Assembly: GCA_965205255.1 (NCBI GenBank)
Contig: OZ242051.1
Span: forward strand, 3,038,001-3,102,000
Length of the DNA stretch: 64,000 bases
Direction of reading: 5' to 3'
From: G965205255 sp965205255
GTDB taxonomy: Bacteria > Pseudomonadota > Gammaproteobacteria > Pseudomonadales > Endozoicomonadaceae
The notes under the pieces are model-generated. The model was not told the DNA's origin and did not search any database. It was given only the letters and a program-made list of their open reading frames with translations. Both the position numbers and the translations under genes were made by a program. This document shows positions 48,177-57,574 of the stretch, one piece after another; the stretch's first letter is position 1; the number at the start of each line of letters is the position of its first letter.

Positions 48177-48341
48177 AAGATCCCTGAAAAAATTTAAATG
48201 AATATAGGAGTAAATATTTTGATAAGATACCTCAATAGTGTACTGTTTGCTAGATTAGGTTGGCTTATCATTGGGTTTACTAGGTTGCAGTGCCTGATTA
48301 TTTGTGTTATTTGTTTCCCTAATTCATTCAAGGAGTTTTTT

Positions 48342-49526
48342 ATGGCAGATGTGCCGTTAGCGCAACGCATAAAACGAGTAAAACCATCTCCCACGCTGGA
48401 GATGAATGCCAGAGCATCTGCATTAAAAGCTGAAGGTAAAGATATTATTAGTATGGGTGTCGGTGAGCCGGACTTTTCTACGCCATCTCATATCATTGAT
48501 GCAGCGATAAAAGCCATGCATGATGGAAAAACCAGATATACAGCAGTAGGGGGTACGCCTGAATTAAAAGAGGCAGTTGTAGATAAGTTTTTTCGCGATA
48601 ATTCTCTTGCTTTTACTCATAATCAAATACTTATTTCAACTGGGGGGAAGCAATGTATTTACAACCTGCTTCAATCCTTAATTAACCCTGAAGACGAGGT
48701 TATTATTCCGGCACCTTACTGGGTATCTTATCCTGATATGGTCTTATTGGCAGAAGGCTTGCCTGTGATCATAAATACGACTATTGACGCTTCGTTTAAA
48801 ATAACACCAGATCAATTAAAAGATGCAATCACCGATAAAACCCGCTTGCTGATTTTAAATAGTCCTTCTAATCCTACAGGTATGAGTTACTCAGAATCAG
48901 AGTTAAAAGCTTTGGGTGAGGTACTTGTTCAACATCCTCATGTTTTTGTGGCAACAGATGATATGTACGAACATATTTTCTGGGGTAGCGACCCTTTTGT
49001 GAATATTCTCAATGCTTGTCCTGCATTAAAAGACAGAACCATAGTTTTTAATGGTGTTTCAAAAGCTTATGCAATGACTGGATGGAGAATTGGTTTTGCC
49101 GGTGGTCCCGAGTGGTTAATTAAGGCAATGACAAAAGTTCAATCTCAAAGTACATCAAACCCATGCTCTGTTTCTCAGGCAGCAGCTGTTGCGGCATTGA
49201 ACGGATCACAAGAATGTGTTAAAACAATGGCTTGTGAATTTGAACGACGATGTGATCTTGTTGTGAAAAGATTATCGGAAATTCCTGGTGTTAATGTGCT
49301 AAAAGGTGATGGTACTTTTTATAGTTTTCCCGATGTTAGCAAAGCAATGAAAGCTAAAGGAATTACTTCTGATGTGAAGTTGGCGGAGTCTCTGCTTTCT
49401 TATGGTGTTGCTGTAGTGCCGGGTAGTGCTTTTGGTTCCCCTGGTCATTTGAGACTGTCTTATGCCGTGAGTATAGAAACCATTAACGAGGCAATATATC
49501 GTCTATCACAAGGTTTCAACGATTAA
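48342..49526 (+). CDS. Class I aspartate aminotransferase
   Basis: 394 residues from the ATG at 48342, which has AAGGAG upstream; the long frame extension to 48198 is not needed. PLP enzyme of the aspartate aminotransferase Ib type: SMGVGEPDFSTP, YTAVGGTPELKEAV, NSPSNPTG and the PLP lysine in FNGVSKAYAMTGWRIGF. Interconverts aspartate and oxaloacetate; a broader specificity (prephenate or aromatic) is possible in this subgroup. Confidence 0.92.
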   Translation: MADVPLAQRIKRVKPSPTLEMNARASALKAEGKDIISMGVGEPDFSTPSHIIDAAIKAMHDGKTRYTAVGGTPELKEAVVDKFFRDNSLAFTHNQILISTGGKQCIYNLLQSLINPEDEVIIPAPYWVSYPDMVLLAEGLPVIINTTIDASFKITPDQLKDAITDKTRLLILNSPSNPTGMSYSESELKALGEVLVQHPHVFVATDDMYEHIFWGSDPFVNILNACPALKDRTIVFNGVSKAYAMTGWRIGFAGGPEWLIKAMTKVQSQSTSNPCSVSQAAAVAALNGSQECVKTMACEFERRCDLVVKRLSEIPGVNVLKGDGTFYSFPDVSKAMKAKGITSDVKLAESLLSYGVAVVPGSAFGSPGHLRLSYAVSIETINEAIYRLSQGFND

Positions 49527-49958
49527 AAGTTTATGCTCATACTTGTATTTTGATGCCGAATGCCAATATAGATGAAAAACTATCAGTTAGTTGATTAATT
49601 AGGTTGAATTTTAAGAAACACCTGATGTTGAAAAAAAGCAAAAGTTCTTCAAGGGAGAGCATATAATGCAAAAAGGCTCTTTTGTCTTTTTTTTGATTTT
49701 TCCCATTATTTGCTGTCAAATAAACAAGTAATTATGTTAGGTTGTAGATTTAGATGCTTTAGATTAGGGTTTATTTATCACAATCGTGACTAATACAGTC
49801 TATTTGTTTAGTATGATTGGCAGTTTTGTTAACAAAATGTTTAAATATTTATGACTTTTTAGAAAAACTAACACTCTAAGTTTAAGCAAAGCGTTTTTTT
49901 GTTGGAAATCGTTAATGGCTTGCCTGTTAAAAAGTCCAGCATCAAGTTTTAATGAGGT
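49527..49958. other. Intergenic region upstream of lon
   Basis: About 430 AT-rich bases. A weak terminator-like element lies at 49656-49694 (AGAGC pairing with GCTCT, followed by a T-rich run) and could end the aminotransferase transcript. The lon promoter should be in the right half; no clear heat-shock promoter is seen. Confidence 0.45.
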
Positions 49959-49964
49959 ATGAAT

Positions 49965-52403
49965 ATGGGGAGTGAAGACAATGAGCGTCCAATAAACTGC
50001 ATTCGGTTGCCTTTGTTGCCTTTGCGTGATGTTATAGTTTTTCCTAACATGGTGATGCCATTATTTGTAGGACGGGATAAATCTATCGTTGCACTCAATG
50101 CTGCAATGGAGGGTCAACGTAAAATTTTGTTGGTGGCTCAAAAAAATGCTCAGGATGATGAACCGGATTTGGGTGCCTTGTATGAAGTTGGCACAATTGC
50201 CACTATTCTTCAGTTATTGAAATTACCTGATGGCACCGTCAAAGTGTTAGTTGAAGGTATAAAGCGTGCCAAGTTACACAAGGTTTTTTGTGCAGGTAAT
50301 TTTTTAGAAGCTGATGTAGAAAGTCTGGGGTCTCATCCTGATGAGATTTCAAACAAGTCAATAGTTCTGTCAAACTCGTTAGTTAGTCTATTTGAACAGT
50401 ACGCAAAGCTTAGCAAAAAAGTCTCTTCAGATGTGCTAAGTTCTTTGACAGAAATGAGTGACCATAACCGTATTATTGATACTATAGCAGCTAATATTTC
50501 AATGCATATTGAAGATAAACAAAAGGTTATTCAGTTAAATAACCTTATTGATCGTCAGGAATATGTTATCAATATTCTGGAAACTGAAATTGATCTATTG
50601 GAAGTTGAAAAACAAGTTAGAAGTCGTGTAAAAAAACAATTGGAAAGAAGTCAGAGAGAGTATTATCTGGCTGAGCAAATGAAAGCAATACAAAAAGAGC
50701 TTGGTGGCGATGATGAACAAGACGAGCTTTCATGCTTAAAGGAAAAAATTGATAAGGTGGCAATGCCCCTGGAGCCAAAAGAAAAAATTCAGGCTGAATT
50801 TAAAAAACTGAAGCAAATGTCATCCATGTCGGCTGAAGCTACTGTTGTACGAAGTTATATAGACTGGATACTCAATATTCCTTGGAAGAAAAAAAGCCGT
50901 TTGCGCAATGATCTTCAGGTTGCAGAAAACATCCTGAATAAGGAGCATTATGGTTTAGTTGATATTAAGGAGTGTATTTTAGAGTATCTTGCTGTGCAGC
51001 TGCGCTCCAAAAAAATCAAAGGCCATGTTCTTTGTCTGGTTGGCCCACCAGGTGTTGGTAAAACCTCTCTGGGTGAGTCTATAGCTAAGGCGGTAAACAG
51101 AAAGTTTGTTCGTATAGCTCTTGGAGGCATTCGTGATGAGGCAGAAATAAGAGGACACAGGCGAACTTACATTGGTTCCATGCCGGGTCGAATTATTCAA
51201 AAGATCACTAAATCTGGTGTAAGAAACCCGCTTGTTCTTCTGGATGAAGTTGATAAGCTTGGTTCTGATATGCGTGGTGATCCTGCATCAGCATTATTAG
51301 AAGTACTTGACCCAAAACAAAACCATCGGTTCAATGACCACTATTTAGAGGTAGACTACGACCTGTCTGATGTGATGTTTATCTGTACTTCAAACTCCAT
51401 GGACATTCCAGAGCCTTTACTTGATCGTATGGAAATTATTAGCATTCCCGGCTACACAGAAGAAGAAAAAATCAATATAGCTAAACAGTATTTTGTAGCT
51501 AAACAGTTGGAAGTCAATGGTCTTAAAAAGAACGAATTAATCTTCACAAATGAGGCAATTGTGCACCTGATTCGTTTTTATACAAAGGAGGCAGGTGTAC
51601 GCTCACTGGAACGACAAATAAACAAAATATGTCGTAAGTTTGTAAAATCTTTGATGACTAATAATAAAATATCATTGAATTTGAAGGATTCTGCTACTAT
51701 CTTACCTGAAAACATTGGAAGCTATATAGGTGTTAAGAAATTTTCTTACGGGTTAGCTGAAGAAAAAGATCAGGTGGGTATTGTGACAGGTCTTGCATGG
51801 ACAAGAATGGGGGGTGAGCTTTTAAATGTTGAAGTTGTGTTGGTGCCAGGAAAAGGTAAAGTAGTTAAAACAGGACTGTTGGGCGATGTTATGCAAGAGT
51901 CTATCCAGGCAGCATTGACTGTAATCAGAAGCCGAGTACAGCAATTGAACATAGATCCTGAATTTTACATAAATAAAGATATGCATATTCATATACCTGA
52001 AGGTGCAACACCTAAGGACGGACCTAGTGCAGGCGTTGCTATGTGTACAGCTATGGTGTCAGCGCTAACCGGTATTGCGGTAAAGGCTGATGTGGCTATG
52101 ACGGGTGAAATAAATCTTAGATCACAGGTATTGCCTATTGGAGGCCTAAAAGAAAAACTGCTGGCTGCTCAGCGGGGTGGAATTAAAACCGTGTTAATTC
52201 CCAATGATAATGTGAAAGACTTGGAGGAGGTTCCAACTTCAATTAAGAATGGGTTAGTTATTAAACCGGTTAAAAAGATTGAGGAAGTATTGGAGGTTGC
52301 GTTACAACAAGAAACCGAGTTGTGTGAAAATGGTCGCGAGGTTGTTGTCGTTAATAATAAAATTTCCAGCAAAAATAATAGAGTTAACAGACTAATAATT
52401 TAA
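49965..52403 (+). CDS. lon: ATP-dependent protease Lon
   Basis: 812 residues from the ATG at 49965, which lies six bases after GAGG; the ATG at 49959 directly abuts the GAGG and is less likely. The N-terminal LON domain (LPLLPLRDVIVFPNMVMPL) is followed by a coiled coil and an AAA+ module with GPPGVGKT (about 360-367) and LVLLDEVDKLGSDMRGDPAS. The protease domain has the catalytic Ser in PKDGPSAGV (about 688) and the Lys in GGLKEKLLAA. Degrades misfolded and regulatory proteins. Order lon-hupB-ppiD is conserved. Confidence 0.97.
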   Translation: MGSEDNERPINCIRLPLLPLRDVIVFPNMVMPLFVGRDKSIVALNAAMEGQRKILLVAQKNAQDDEPDLGALYEVGTIATILQLLKLPDGTVKVLVEGIKRAKLHKVFCAGNFLEADVESLGSHPDEISNKSIVLSNSLVSLFEQYAKLSKKVSSDVLSSLTEMSDHNRIIDTIAANISMHIEDKQKVIQLNNLIDRQEYVINILETEIDLLEVEKQVRSRVKKQLERSQREYYLAEQMKAIQKELGGDDEQDELSCLKEKIDKVAMPLEPKEKIQAEFKKLKQMSSMSAEATVVRSYIDWILNIPWKKKSRLRNDLQVAENILNKEHYGLVDIKECILEYLAVQLRSKKIKGHVLCLVGPPGVGKTSLGESIAKAVNRKFVRIALGGIRDEAEIRGHRRTYIGSMPGRIIQKITKSGVRNPLVLLDEVDKLGSDMRGDPASALLEVLDPKQNHRFNDHYLEVDYDLSDVMFICTSNSMDIPEPLLDRMEIISIPGYTEEEKINIAKQYFVAKQLEVNGLKKNELIFTNEAIVHLIRFYTKEAGVRSLERQINKICRKFVKSLMTNNKISLNLKDSATILPENIGSYIGVKKFSYGLAEEKDQVGIVTGLAWTRMGGELLNVEVVLVPGKGKVVKTGLLGDVMQESIQAALTVIRSRVQQLNIDPEFYINKDMHIHIPEGATPKDGPSAGVAMCTAMVSALTGIAVKADVAMTGEINLRSQVLPIGGLKEKLLAAQRGGIKTVLIPNDNVKDLEEVPTSIKNGLVIKPVKKIEEVLEVALQQETELCENGREVVVVNNKISSKNNRVNRLII

Positions 52404-52444
52404 ATGGCAAATCTTCCGTGTAGGGTTTTTGTGCAAAAATCTCC

Positions 52445-52474
52445 TTGACAGTTAAATTGCACTGTTGGTATAAA
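52445..52474 (+). promoter_or_regulatory. Sigma-70 promoter for hupB
   Basis: TTGACA (52445-52450), an 18-base spacer and TATAAA (52469-52474), about 170 bases upstream of the hupB start. A near-consensus pair in the lon-hupB gap, implying that hupB has its own strong promoter and a long leader. Confidence 0.75.
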
Positions 52475-52645
52475 GCCCTAGAGTTAAGAACGTAGCGACC
52501 TGATCGCAAAAATTAAGGACCTTTGTTAGTTTTTATTTTAGTTTTTGCAGGAATAAAAAGTTCGTAAAACAAGTTGTTTTTCATTGATTACGGGCTACCC
52601 TGCATGAGTATTTAGTTTTCACATAGAGAAGGAAGGGATAGAATA

Positions 52646-52918
52646 GTGAATAAATCTGAATTGATTGAGGCTATTGCTGAAGAAGCTGATATTGCAAAGT
52701 CTGTTGCTGAAAGAGCCTTAAATGCATTTACTTCAACTGTATCTAAAAGCCTTGCTAAAAAGGACTCTGTTGTTTTGATTGGTTTTGGAACTTTTAGCCT
52801 TAAAGAGCGTTCTGCAAGAACCGGGCGTAATCCGAAGACAGGTGAGCCGATTGAAATTTCAGCTGCAAAGGTACCACATTTTAAACCTGGAAAAGGGCTT
52901 AAGGATGCTATGAACTAG
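52646..52918 (+). CDS. hupB: DNA-binding protein HU-beta
   Basis: 90 residues, the full HU fold: NKSELIEAIAEEADIAKSVA at the N-terminus, VVLIGFGTFSLKERSARTGR forming the beta arms, and NPKTGEPIEI. The GTG start is preceded by GAAGGAAGGG. Nucleoid protein; its own promoter and terminator are visible. Confidence 0.96.
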   Translation: MNKSELIEAIAEEADIAKSVAERALNAFTSTVSKSLAKKDSVVLIGFGTFSLKERSARTGRNPKTGEPIEISAAKVPHFKPGKGLKDAMN

Positions 52919-53256
52919 TTGTCAATAGAGTTGATTTTTTTCTGAGAAAGTTGCTAGCATAGCGAAGTAAAACTCTATTTACATAAAGGGTGTATTTTGA
53001 TATGCATCCTTTTTTTTTGAAAAAAGAAAATTCTGATTGTGTTTTTTTCTGTAGATATAAAAACCTGTGTCCATAATCAGGGAAGGACCTGCTGCAAACT
53101 AAATTTTTAGAAATTTTATATAGATAAATTAACTCAATGTTTTTATACTTCTGATACCATTGACCTGATGTTAGGTCTGCTCATGATTTAAGCATTTTAA
53201 TTAAATAATTGACGTAGAAACATCGAAGGATGAAATAAATTACAGTAGGGGTATTT
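52919..53256. other. Intergenic region between hupB and ppiD
   Basis: About 340 bases. The first 100 hold the hupB terminator (52985-53018). The remainder is AT-rich and should hold the ppiD promoter; no RNA gene is recognised. Confidence 0.5.
52985..53018 (+). terminator. Intrinsic terminator of hupB
   Basis: AAAGGGTGTAT (52985-52995) pairs with ATGCATCCTTT (53002-53012) with two G-T wobbles, a six-base loop, and a T run continuing to 53018. Located 66 bases after the hupB stop. Confidence 0.85.
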
Positions 53257-54873
53257 ATGCTTCAAAACATGCACGACAAAACCCAAACATGGATTACGAA
53301 GGTAATAATTGGACTAATTTGTGTTGCTTTTGCTGTTTGGGGGCTAGAAAGTTTGATTATTCCCGGAAACAGTAGTGACAAAAAAATAGCCAAAGTGAAT
53401 GGTGAGGTGATTACACAACGACAGTATCATGATGTGTTGCAATCCATTCAGCAGCGAAGAATTCAGCAACATTTACCCATAGATGAGGCAAAGCTGAAAA
53501 AATATGCCATGAAGTCACTTATTAATCAGGCCGTTTTGACCAGTTATGCAAAAGCTCATCACCTAGTGGTTTCGGATGCGACTGTTGATGGTTTTATTAC
53601 CAATATGCCGATGTTTCAAACTAATGGCAATTTTGATAAAAAAAAGTTTCTTTCGCTTCTAGGAAACAATGGTATTACGCCAAGAGGTTACAAAGAAAGT
53701 CAACGACAGGAAATTTTATTGGATCAAACTCAAACAGCTATTGCTTCTTCGGCTTTTATTACTCCATTTCAGGCGGCCAATTATGCAAAGCTCGAACAAC
53801 AAAAACGGAATATGGCATGGGCGGTACTAGAGCTTAGTCAGGCGCAAAAAAAGCAGAAGGTAGACTCATCTTCTATCGATTCATATTATAAAGCGCATCA
53901 CAATTCTTTTATGTCTCCTCAACAGGTACGAGTAGACTATATTATGTTAACTCAAAAAAGTTTAGCGAAAAATATAAAGGTTACTGATACGGACTTGCAG
54001 AGCGCTTACAAAGTTTATCTTGCTAAACATACTTCCGATACAAGCAAGCCAGATAAAGGAGGCTCTAAGCCAAATAAGCCTAAATCGCTAAAAGAGGTGC
54101 GAGCACAGTTAACGACTCAAATTCAAAATAGTCGAGCCAGTCAGGTATTCCAGAGTGAGTCACAGAGGCTGGCAGATAAAGTCTTTCAGTCATCTAACTT
54201 GCAGGAACCTGCTAAGGCTCTGAATCTTGATGTTAAAACAACCCCATTTTTTGATCGCAATGGTGGTAAAAGTATTGCAGCCAACAAAGGTTTTGTTCAG
54301 GTAGCGTTTAGTGATAATGTGATGGTTGATGGTAATAATAGCGATTTGATACAAATTTCCCCAACGGAAGTTGCTTTTTTGCACATTAGAGATATTAAGC
54401 AACCTCATCAGCAAACTATTGAAGATGTAAGTCCTGCTATTGAAAAAATTCTTAAAAAAGAGGAGGCGGTAAAAACACTTGATAAAAGAGCAAGCGATGT
54501 TATTTTTGCTCTTAAGCATGAGAAAACCAAGAATCATATATCATCTTCTTTCGATATAGTCTGGAAGGAAGCAGCAGGTGTAAGTCGCCAGCAAAAAAAT
54601 GTACCGCCCTTGGTGCTTAAAAAAGCTTTTGAATTAGTTAAACCGGCAAAAAAAGAAAGCTTTGGTCGTGTCAAGTTGCCTTCAGGTAATATTGCCATTG
54701 TGATTGTGAGTAAAGTGATTCCAGGTAGTGCTTCATTCAAAAAAGACCGTAAAGATATAGTTCTTCAGTCACTTAGAGGAAAACAGGGTCTGATGGATTA
54801 TGAAAACCTAACTCAAGGGTTGCAAAAGCAGGCCAGTATTGAAGTGTTAAATAAGCCTTCAGATGAAATATAA
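53257..54873 (+). CDS. ppiD: PpiD-like periplasmic folding factor lacking the parvulin domain
   Basis: 538 residues against about 620 in E. coli PpiD. An N-terminal membrane anchor (about 14-35) is followed by the SurA-like N-terminal chaperone domain (about 40-255, with NGEVITQRQYHDVL). The protein then passes from the SYYKAHHNSFMSPQQVRVDY region through a short Ser/Lys/Pro linker (about 256-277) directly to the SLKEVRAQL region, which in E. coli follows the parvulin (PPIC) domain. The roughly 90 residues of the catalytic parvulin domain are thus missing while the frame stays open. The chaperone role at the SecYEG exit can remain without isomerase activity. Position after lon-hupB supports the call. 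Confidence 0.9.
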   Translation: MLQNMHDKTQTWITKVIIGLICVAFAVWGLESLIIPGNSSDKKIAKVNGEVITQRQYHDVLQSIQQRRIQQHLPIDEAKLKKYAMKSLINQAVLTSYAKAHHLVVSDATVDGFITNMPMFQTNGNFDKKKFLSLLGNNGITPRGYKESQRQEILLDQTQTAIASSAFITPFQAANYAKLEQQKRNMAWAVLELSQAQKKQKVDSSSIDSYYKAHHNSFMSPQQVRVDYIMLTQKSLAKNIKVTDTDLQSAYKVYLAKHTSDTSKPDKGGSKPNKPKSLKEVRAQLTTQIQNSRASQVFQSESQRLADKVFQSSNLQEPAKALNLDVKTTPFFDRNGGKSIAANKGFVQVAFSDNVMVDGNNSDLIQISPTEVAFLHIRDIKQPHQQTIEDVSPAIEKILKKEEAVKTLDKRASDVIFALKHEKTKNHISSSFDIVWKEAAGVSRQQKNVPPLVLKKAFELVKPAKKESFGRVKLPSGNIAIVIVSKVIPGSASFKKDRKDIVLQSLRGKQGLMDYENLTQGLQKQASIEVLNKPSDEI

Positions 54874-54925
54874 AGAAATAGGCTTGGATATTAGTACAGG
54901 GTTAATTTTTTCCTGAATCTATATT

Positions 54926-54962
54926 CCCCTCTTCGTATTTAAGTGTATATGACTGAGAGGGG
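54926..54962. terminator. Possible terminator hairpin after ppiD
   Basis: CCCCTCT (54926-54932) pairs with AGAGGGG (54956-54962) around a 23-base loop. No U-run follows, so termination is uncertain. Confidence 0.35.
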
Positions 54963-55041
54963 AGGTATTAAAACAAGGTTGTATAATCGAAGTTGCTTTA
55001 CTGGTAGTCAATAGCAGGTTAGAATATTCGGTTCTTTTGGG

Positions 55042-56697
55042 GTGGTATTATCTAGAGATGATTTAAGCATGATTCCCATAGTTAAGCTAGCTGGAAAACT
55101 ATTTATTTACTTTATATGTGTGTCTCAGAGTCTTGTATTAGCACGTGCAGAAGCACTAAATGTACATCATTCTCAAATGGCAAATCATACATCTTATGTC
55201 GCTAATATAAATAAAACCAATATTACCAATAAGGCTGATAAGATACTGCATGAAGATAAATCTTCTAAAAATAATTCAGCAATAGCAGCTTCTGTTCAAA
55301 GCAAGGCTCTTGTTAATGTACCGCAAAAAAATATTGTTATACCGAAAAAAAATGTATCAGACCTGCTCTCTGTCTATCATCTTGCACTGGATAATGATAT
55401 GACTCTTGCTACAGCACAAGCTGTTTATAACGCAAGCCTTGAAAATAAGCCCATTGCACGTTCAGCGCTACTTCCTCAGCTAAGCCTTACTGCATTAACT
55501 TCCTGGAATAAACAGGTGAATAATTATTCAACGGCAGTGAATAAGGCAATAAATAAGCCTGCACTATCACGAACCTTTGGCTGGAATGATCATCAGTGGG
55601 GAGCCTCAATAACTCAGCCTATTTTTGATGTAGGTTTATGGTTTGACCTTCAGGTGGCAAAATCTCAGAATGTTCAGAGTCTGCTCAAGTTCAGAATGGC
55701 GCAGGAAGATCTTATTATGCGGGTAGCTAAAAATTATTTTAATGTATTGCACCTTGAAGACACACTGGCAACTGCAAAATCTGAACAGCGTGCTGTACAA
55801 AGACAAATGATTCAGGCTAAACAACGTTTTAAGGTAGGGCTTTTACCTCGTGCAGACGTTGAAGAAGTGAAGGCCTCTTATGATGCTGTGGCCGTTAAAG
55901 TGATTCAAGCAAAAAATGATGTAAATCTGGCATATAAGAAGCTAGCAACGATTACTAAAGAGCCCGTAAGTTCTCTCGCACCTTTAGGCCTTGAAATTTC
56001 ACTGTACCGGCCTGAGCCAGCGCAGTCTTCTGAATGGGTTAGGCAGGCAGTCGCAAATAATTTAAGTATGAAAGTTGCCAGGTCTGGTGTTAAAGTTAGT
56101 GAACAAAAGTTAAGATCATCCCGCTCTGCTGATTTACCGACACTTGATGCATCTGTGACGTTTACGCATGATACTATCAATGCTTCCAGATCTTTTAATA
56201 AAGCAAATAATACTGTCTATAGCTTGAATATGACATTACCGGTGTTTACCGGAGGTAAAAACTCAGCAACTATCCTTCAGAACAGATTTAAACTAGAGTC
56301 GTCTCAATATCAGGAAGAGCTTGAGAAACGAACCGTGAGCCAGGATGCATTAAGTTATTACGACTCTGTAAATGCAGATATTTCTAAAGTGAAAGCAGCC
56401 TGTCAGGGAGTGATTTCGGCTGATACTGCCAAGGGAGTAACAAACAAAGGCTACTTCGCTGGTATTCGCACGATAATGGATGTATTGCAGTCTCAACAGA
56501 ATTATTATACTGCACAACAGTTATATTTTGATTCCCGCTATGGATATATTCTCGACATGCTTCAGCTTAAGCGAACAGCAGGGATCTTAAGTCCTGCTGA
56601 TCTTGTACAACTAAATAAAATGTTAAACAGCAAGGGAGCTATGACAGGTACTAAAGCATTGGTACCTGTATGTGTCAGATTGGTTAATAGCAGGTAG
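55042..56697 (+). CDS. TolC-family outer-membrane efflux protein
   Basis: 551 residues. The GTG start at 55042 or the ATG at 55069 both keep the signal peptide (IPIVKLAGKLFIYFICVSQS then LARAEA). Residues about 38-104 are a polar, low-complexity insert not usual in TolC. The TolC repeats then begin at LLSVYHLALDNDMTLATAQA and continue with SARSALLPQL-type and QLQVAKSQN-type helical segments (here ARSALLPQLSLTA and WFDLQVAKSQN). GYFAGIRTIMDVLQSQQNYY is the conserved second-half motif. Trimeric exit duct for RND or type I systems; the RND gene at the left edge is a possible partner. Confidence 0.9.
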   Translation: MVLSRDDLSMIPIVKLAGKLFIYFICVSQSLVLARAEALNVHHSQMANHTSYVANINKTNITNKADKILHEDKSSKNNSAIAASVQSKALVNVPQKNIVIPKKNVSDLLSVYHLALDNDMTLATAQAVYNASLENKPIARSALLPQLSLTALTSWNKQVNNYSTAVNKAINKPALSRTFGWNDHQWGASITQPIFDVGLWFDLQVAKSQNVQSLLKFRMAQEDLIMRVAKNYFNVLHLEDTLATAKSEQRAVQRQMIQAKQRFKVGLLPRADVEEVKASYDAVAVKVIQAKNDVNLAYKKLATITKEPVSSLAPLGLEISLYRPEPAQSSEWVRQAVANNLSMKVARSGVKVSEQKLRSSRSADLPTLDASVTFTHDTINASRSFNKANNTVYSLNMTLPVFTGGKNSATILQNRFKLESSQYQEELEKRTVSQDALSYYDSVNADISKVKAACQGVISADTAKGVTNKGYFAGIRTIMDVLQSQQNYYTAQQLYFDSRYGYILDMLQLKRTAGILSPADLVQLNKMLNSKGAMTGTKALVPVCVRLVNSR

Positions 56698-56818
56698 CCA
56701 TAGGTTGCTTGAATAATTATACAATCAACTATATTTGTGTAATTGAATAAATCTGCGGTAAAAGCTCTGGAGTCTTTGCCATCAAAAAGCAGACACGCTC
56801 ACGGTGCTTAATTTTTTT

Positions 56819-57574
56819 TCAGAGTATAACCCCACTAAAACCCTTTGCAATTGAGCTAAGCGCCAGCTTCATAATGCTTTGAATACCTATCTTTTGCAAA
56901 TCTACCATCTTACCAGACTCTTGAGGCAAAGATTTAACATAGTCTTCCGTCTCATCATACCCTTGAAGGGAAGGTTTAACATGGTCTCCATAAAAAAACA
57001 GATCATTTCTAAGATAAGCTTGTAACACCTGCTCACGGTCTTCTTTAGAAGTACCAGAATGATGCTGTTCAATAATCTGAAATGTTTGATGCTGTTTGGC
57101 TATTTCTGGACGGATTAAAGCTAAGGACTCTAATTTTCCATTAGAAATTTCTGCTAAACAGATAGGACAGTTAGGTATTGATAAGTAGTTTAACTGGTGT
57201 AAAGTCCACTCTGCTAGACACTCATTATGAAAAGTATGGTTACATTCAGTAAACAAAACTTCATTTAGTTCCTCACTCTTGCCCCAACATATCTTACATA
57301 AAGGTTCAGTCTCTGCCGCACAAACTTTTTTTGTTTTCACAGGTGATGAGAATTCATCCTCACTATCACTATCGGTAAGATCAATCACGTTTGAATCTCT
57401 ACAGCGTTTTCCCAGTATTTTCTTTTGTTGATCTGAAATATTATCTTCCTGCACCGTACGGCCAAAACACTGTCTAGCAAGATTGCCTTTTAGACTATCC
57501 GGAGAAGAGTGAGTTAAGTCGATAGTAGGCTCATAACTCCCTGATTTTAAACGTAAGCTTTCCATAGAGATCAC
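56819..57574 (-). CDS. RING-H2 protein with two SUMO-interacting motifs (STUbL-like E3 candidate)
   Basis: 251 residues, no signal peptide. The RING has all eight ligands in C3H2C3 order: C93-x2-C96, C111-x-H113-x2-H116-x2-C119, C136-x2-C139. Before it lie two SUMO-interacting motif matches: TIDLT (17-21), and VIDLT (63-67) followed by an acidic DSDSEDE stretch, a textbook SIM. Basic clusters (KKILGKR, PVKTKK) could be nuclear localisation signals. In eukaryotes tandem SIMs plus a RING define SUMO-targeted ubiquitin ligases such as RNF4. The C-terminal 110 residues are unrecognised, but their end recurs as decayed fragments between the downstream Hint genes. The gene is divergent from the first of them. 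Function as a host-directed ligase is inference; a trans-acting secretion signal is not visible. Confidence 0.85.
   Translation of the reverse strand: MISMESLRLKSGSYEPTIDLTHSSPDSLKGNLARQCFGRTVQEDNISDQQKKILGKRCRDSNVIDLTDSDSEDEFSSPVKTKKVCAAETEPLCKICWGKSEELNEVLFTECNHTFHNECLAEWTLHQLNYLSIPNCPICLAEISNGKLESLALIRPEIAKQHQTFQIIEQHHSGTSKEDREQVLQAYLRNDLFFYGDHVKPSLQGYDETEDYVKSLPQESGKMVDLQKIGIQSIMKLALSSIAKGFSGVIL

Noticed and set aside
48198..48341. 48-codon hydrophobic N-terminal extension of the aminotransferase
   Set aside because: The ATG at 48342 has AAGGAG and the soluble family N-terminus; the extension is upstream untranslated sequence.
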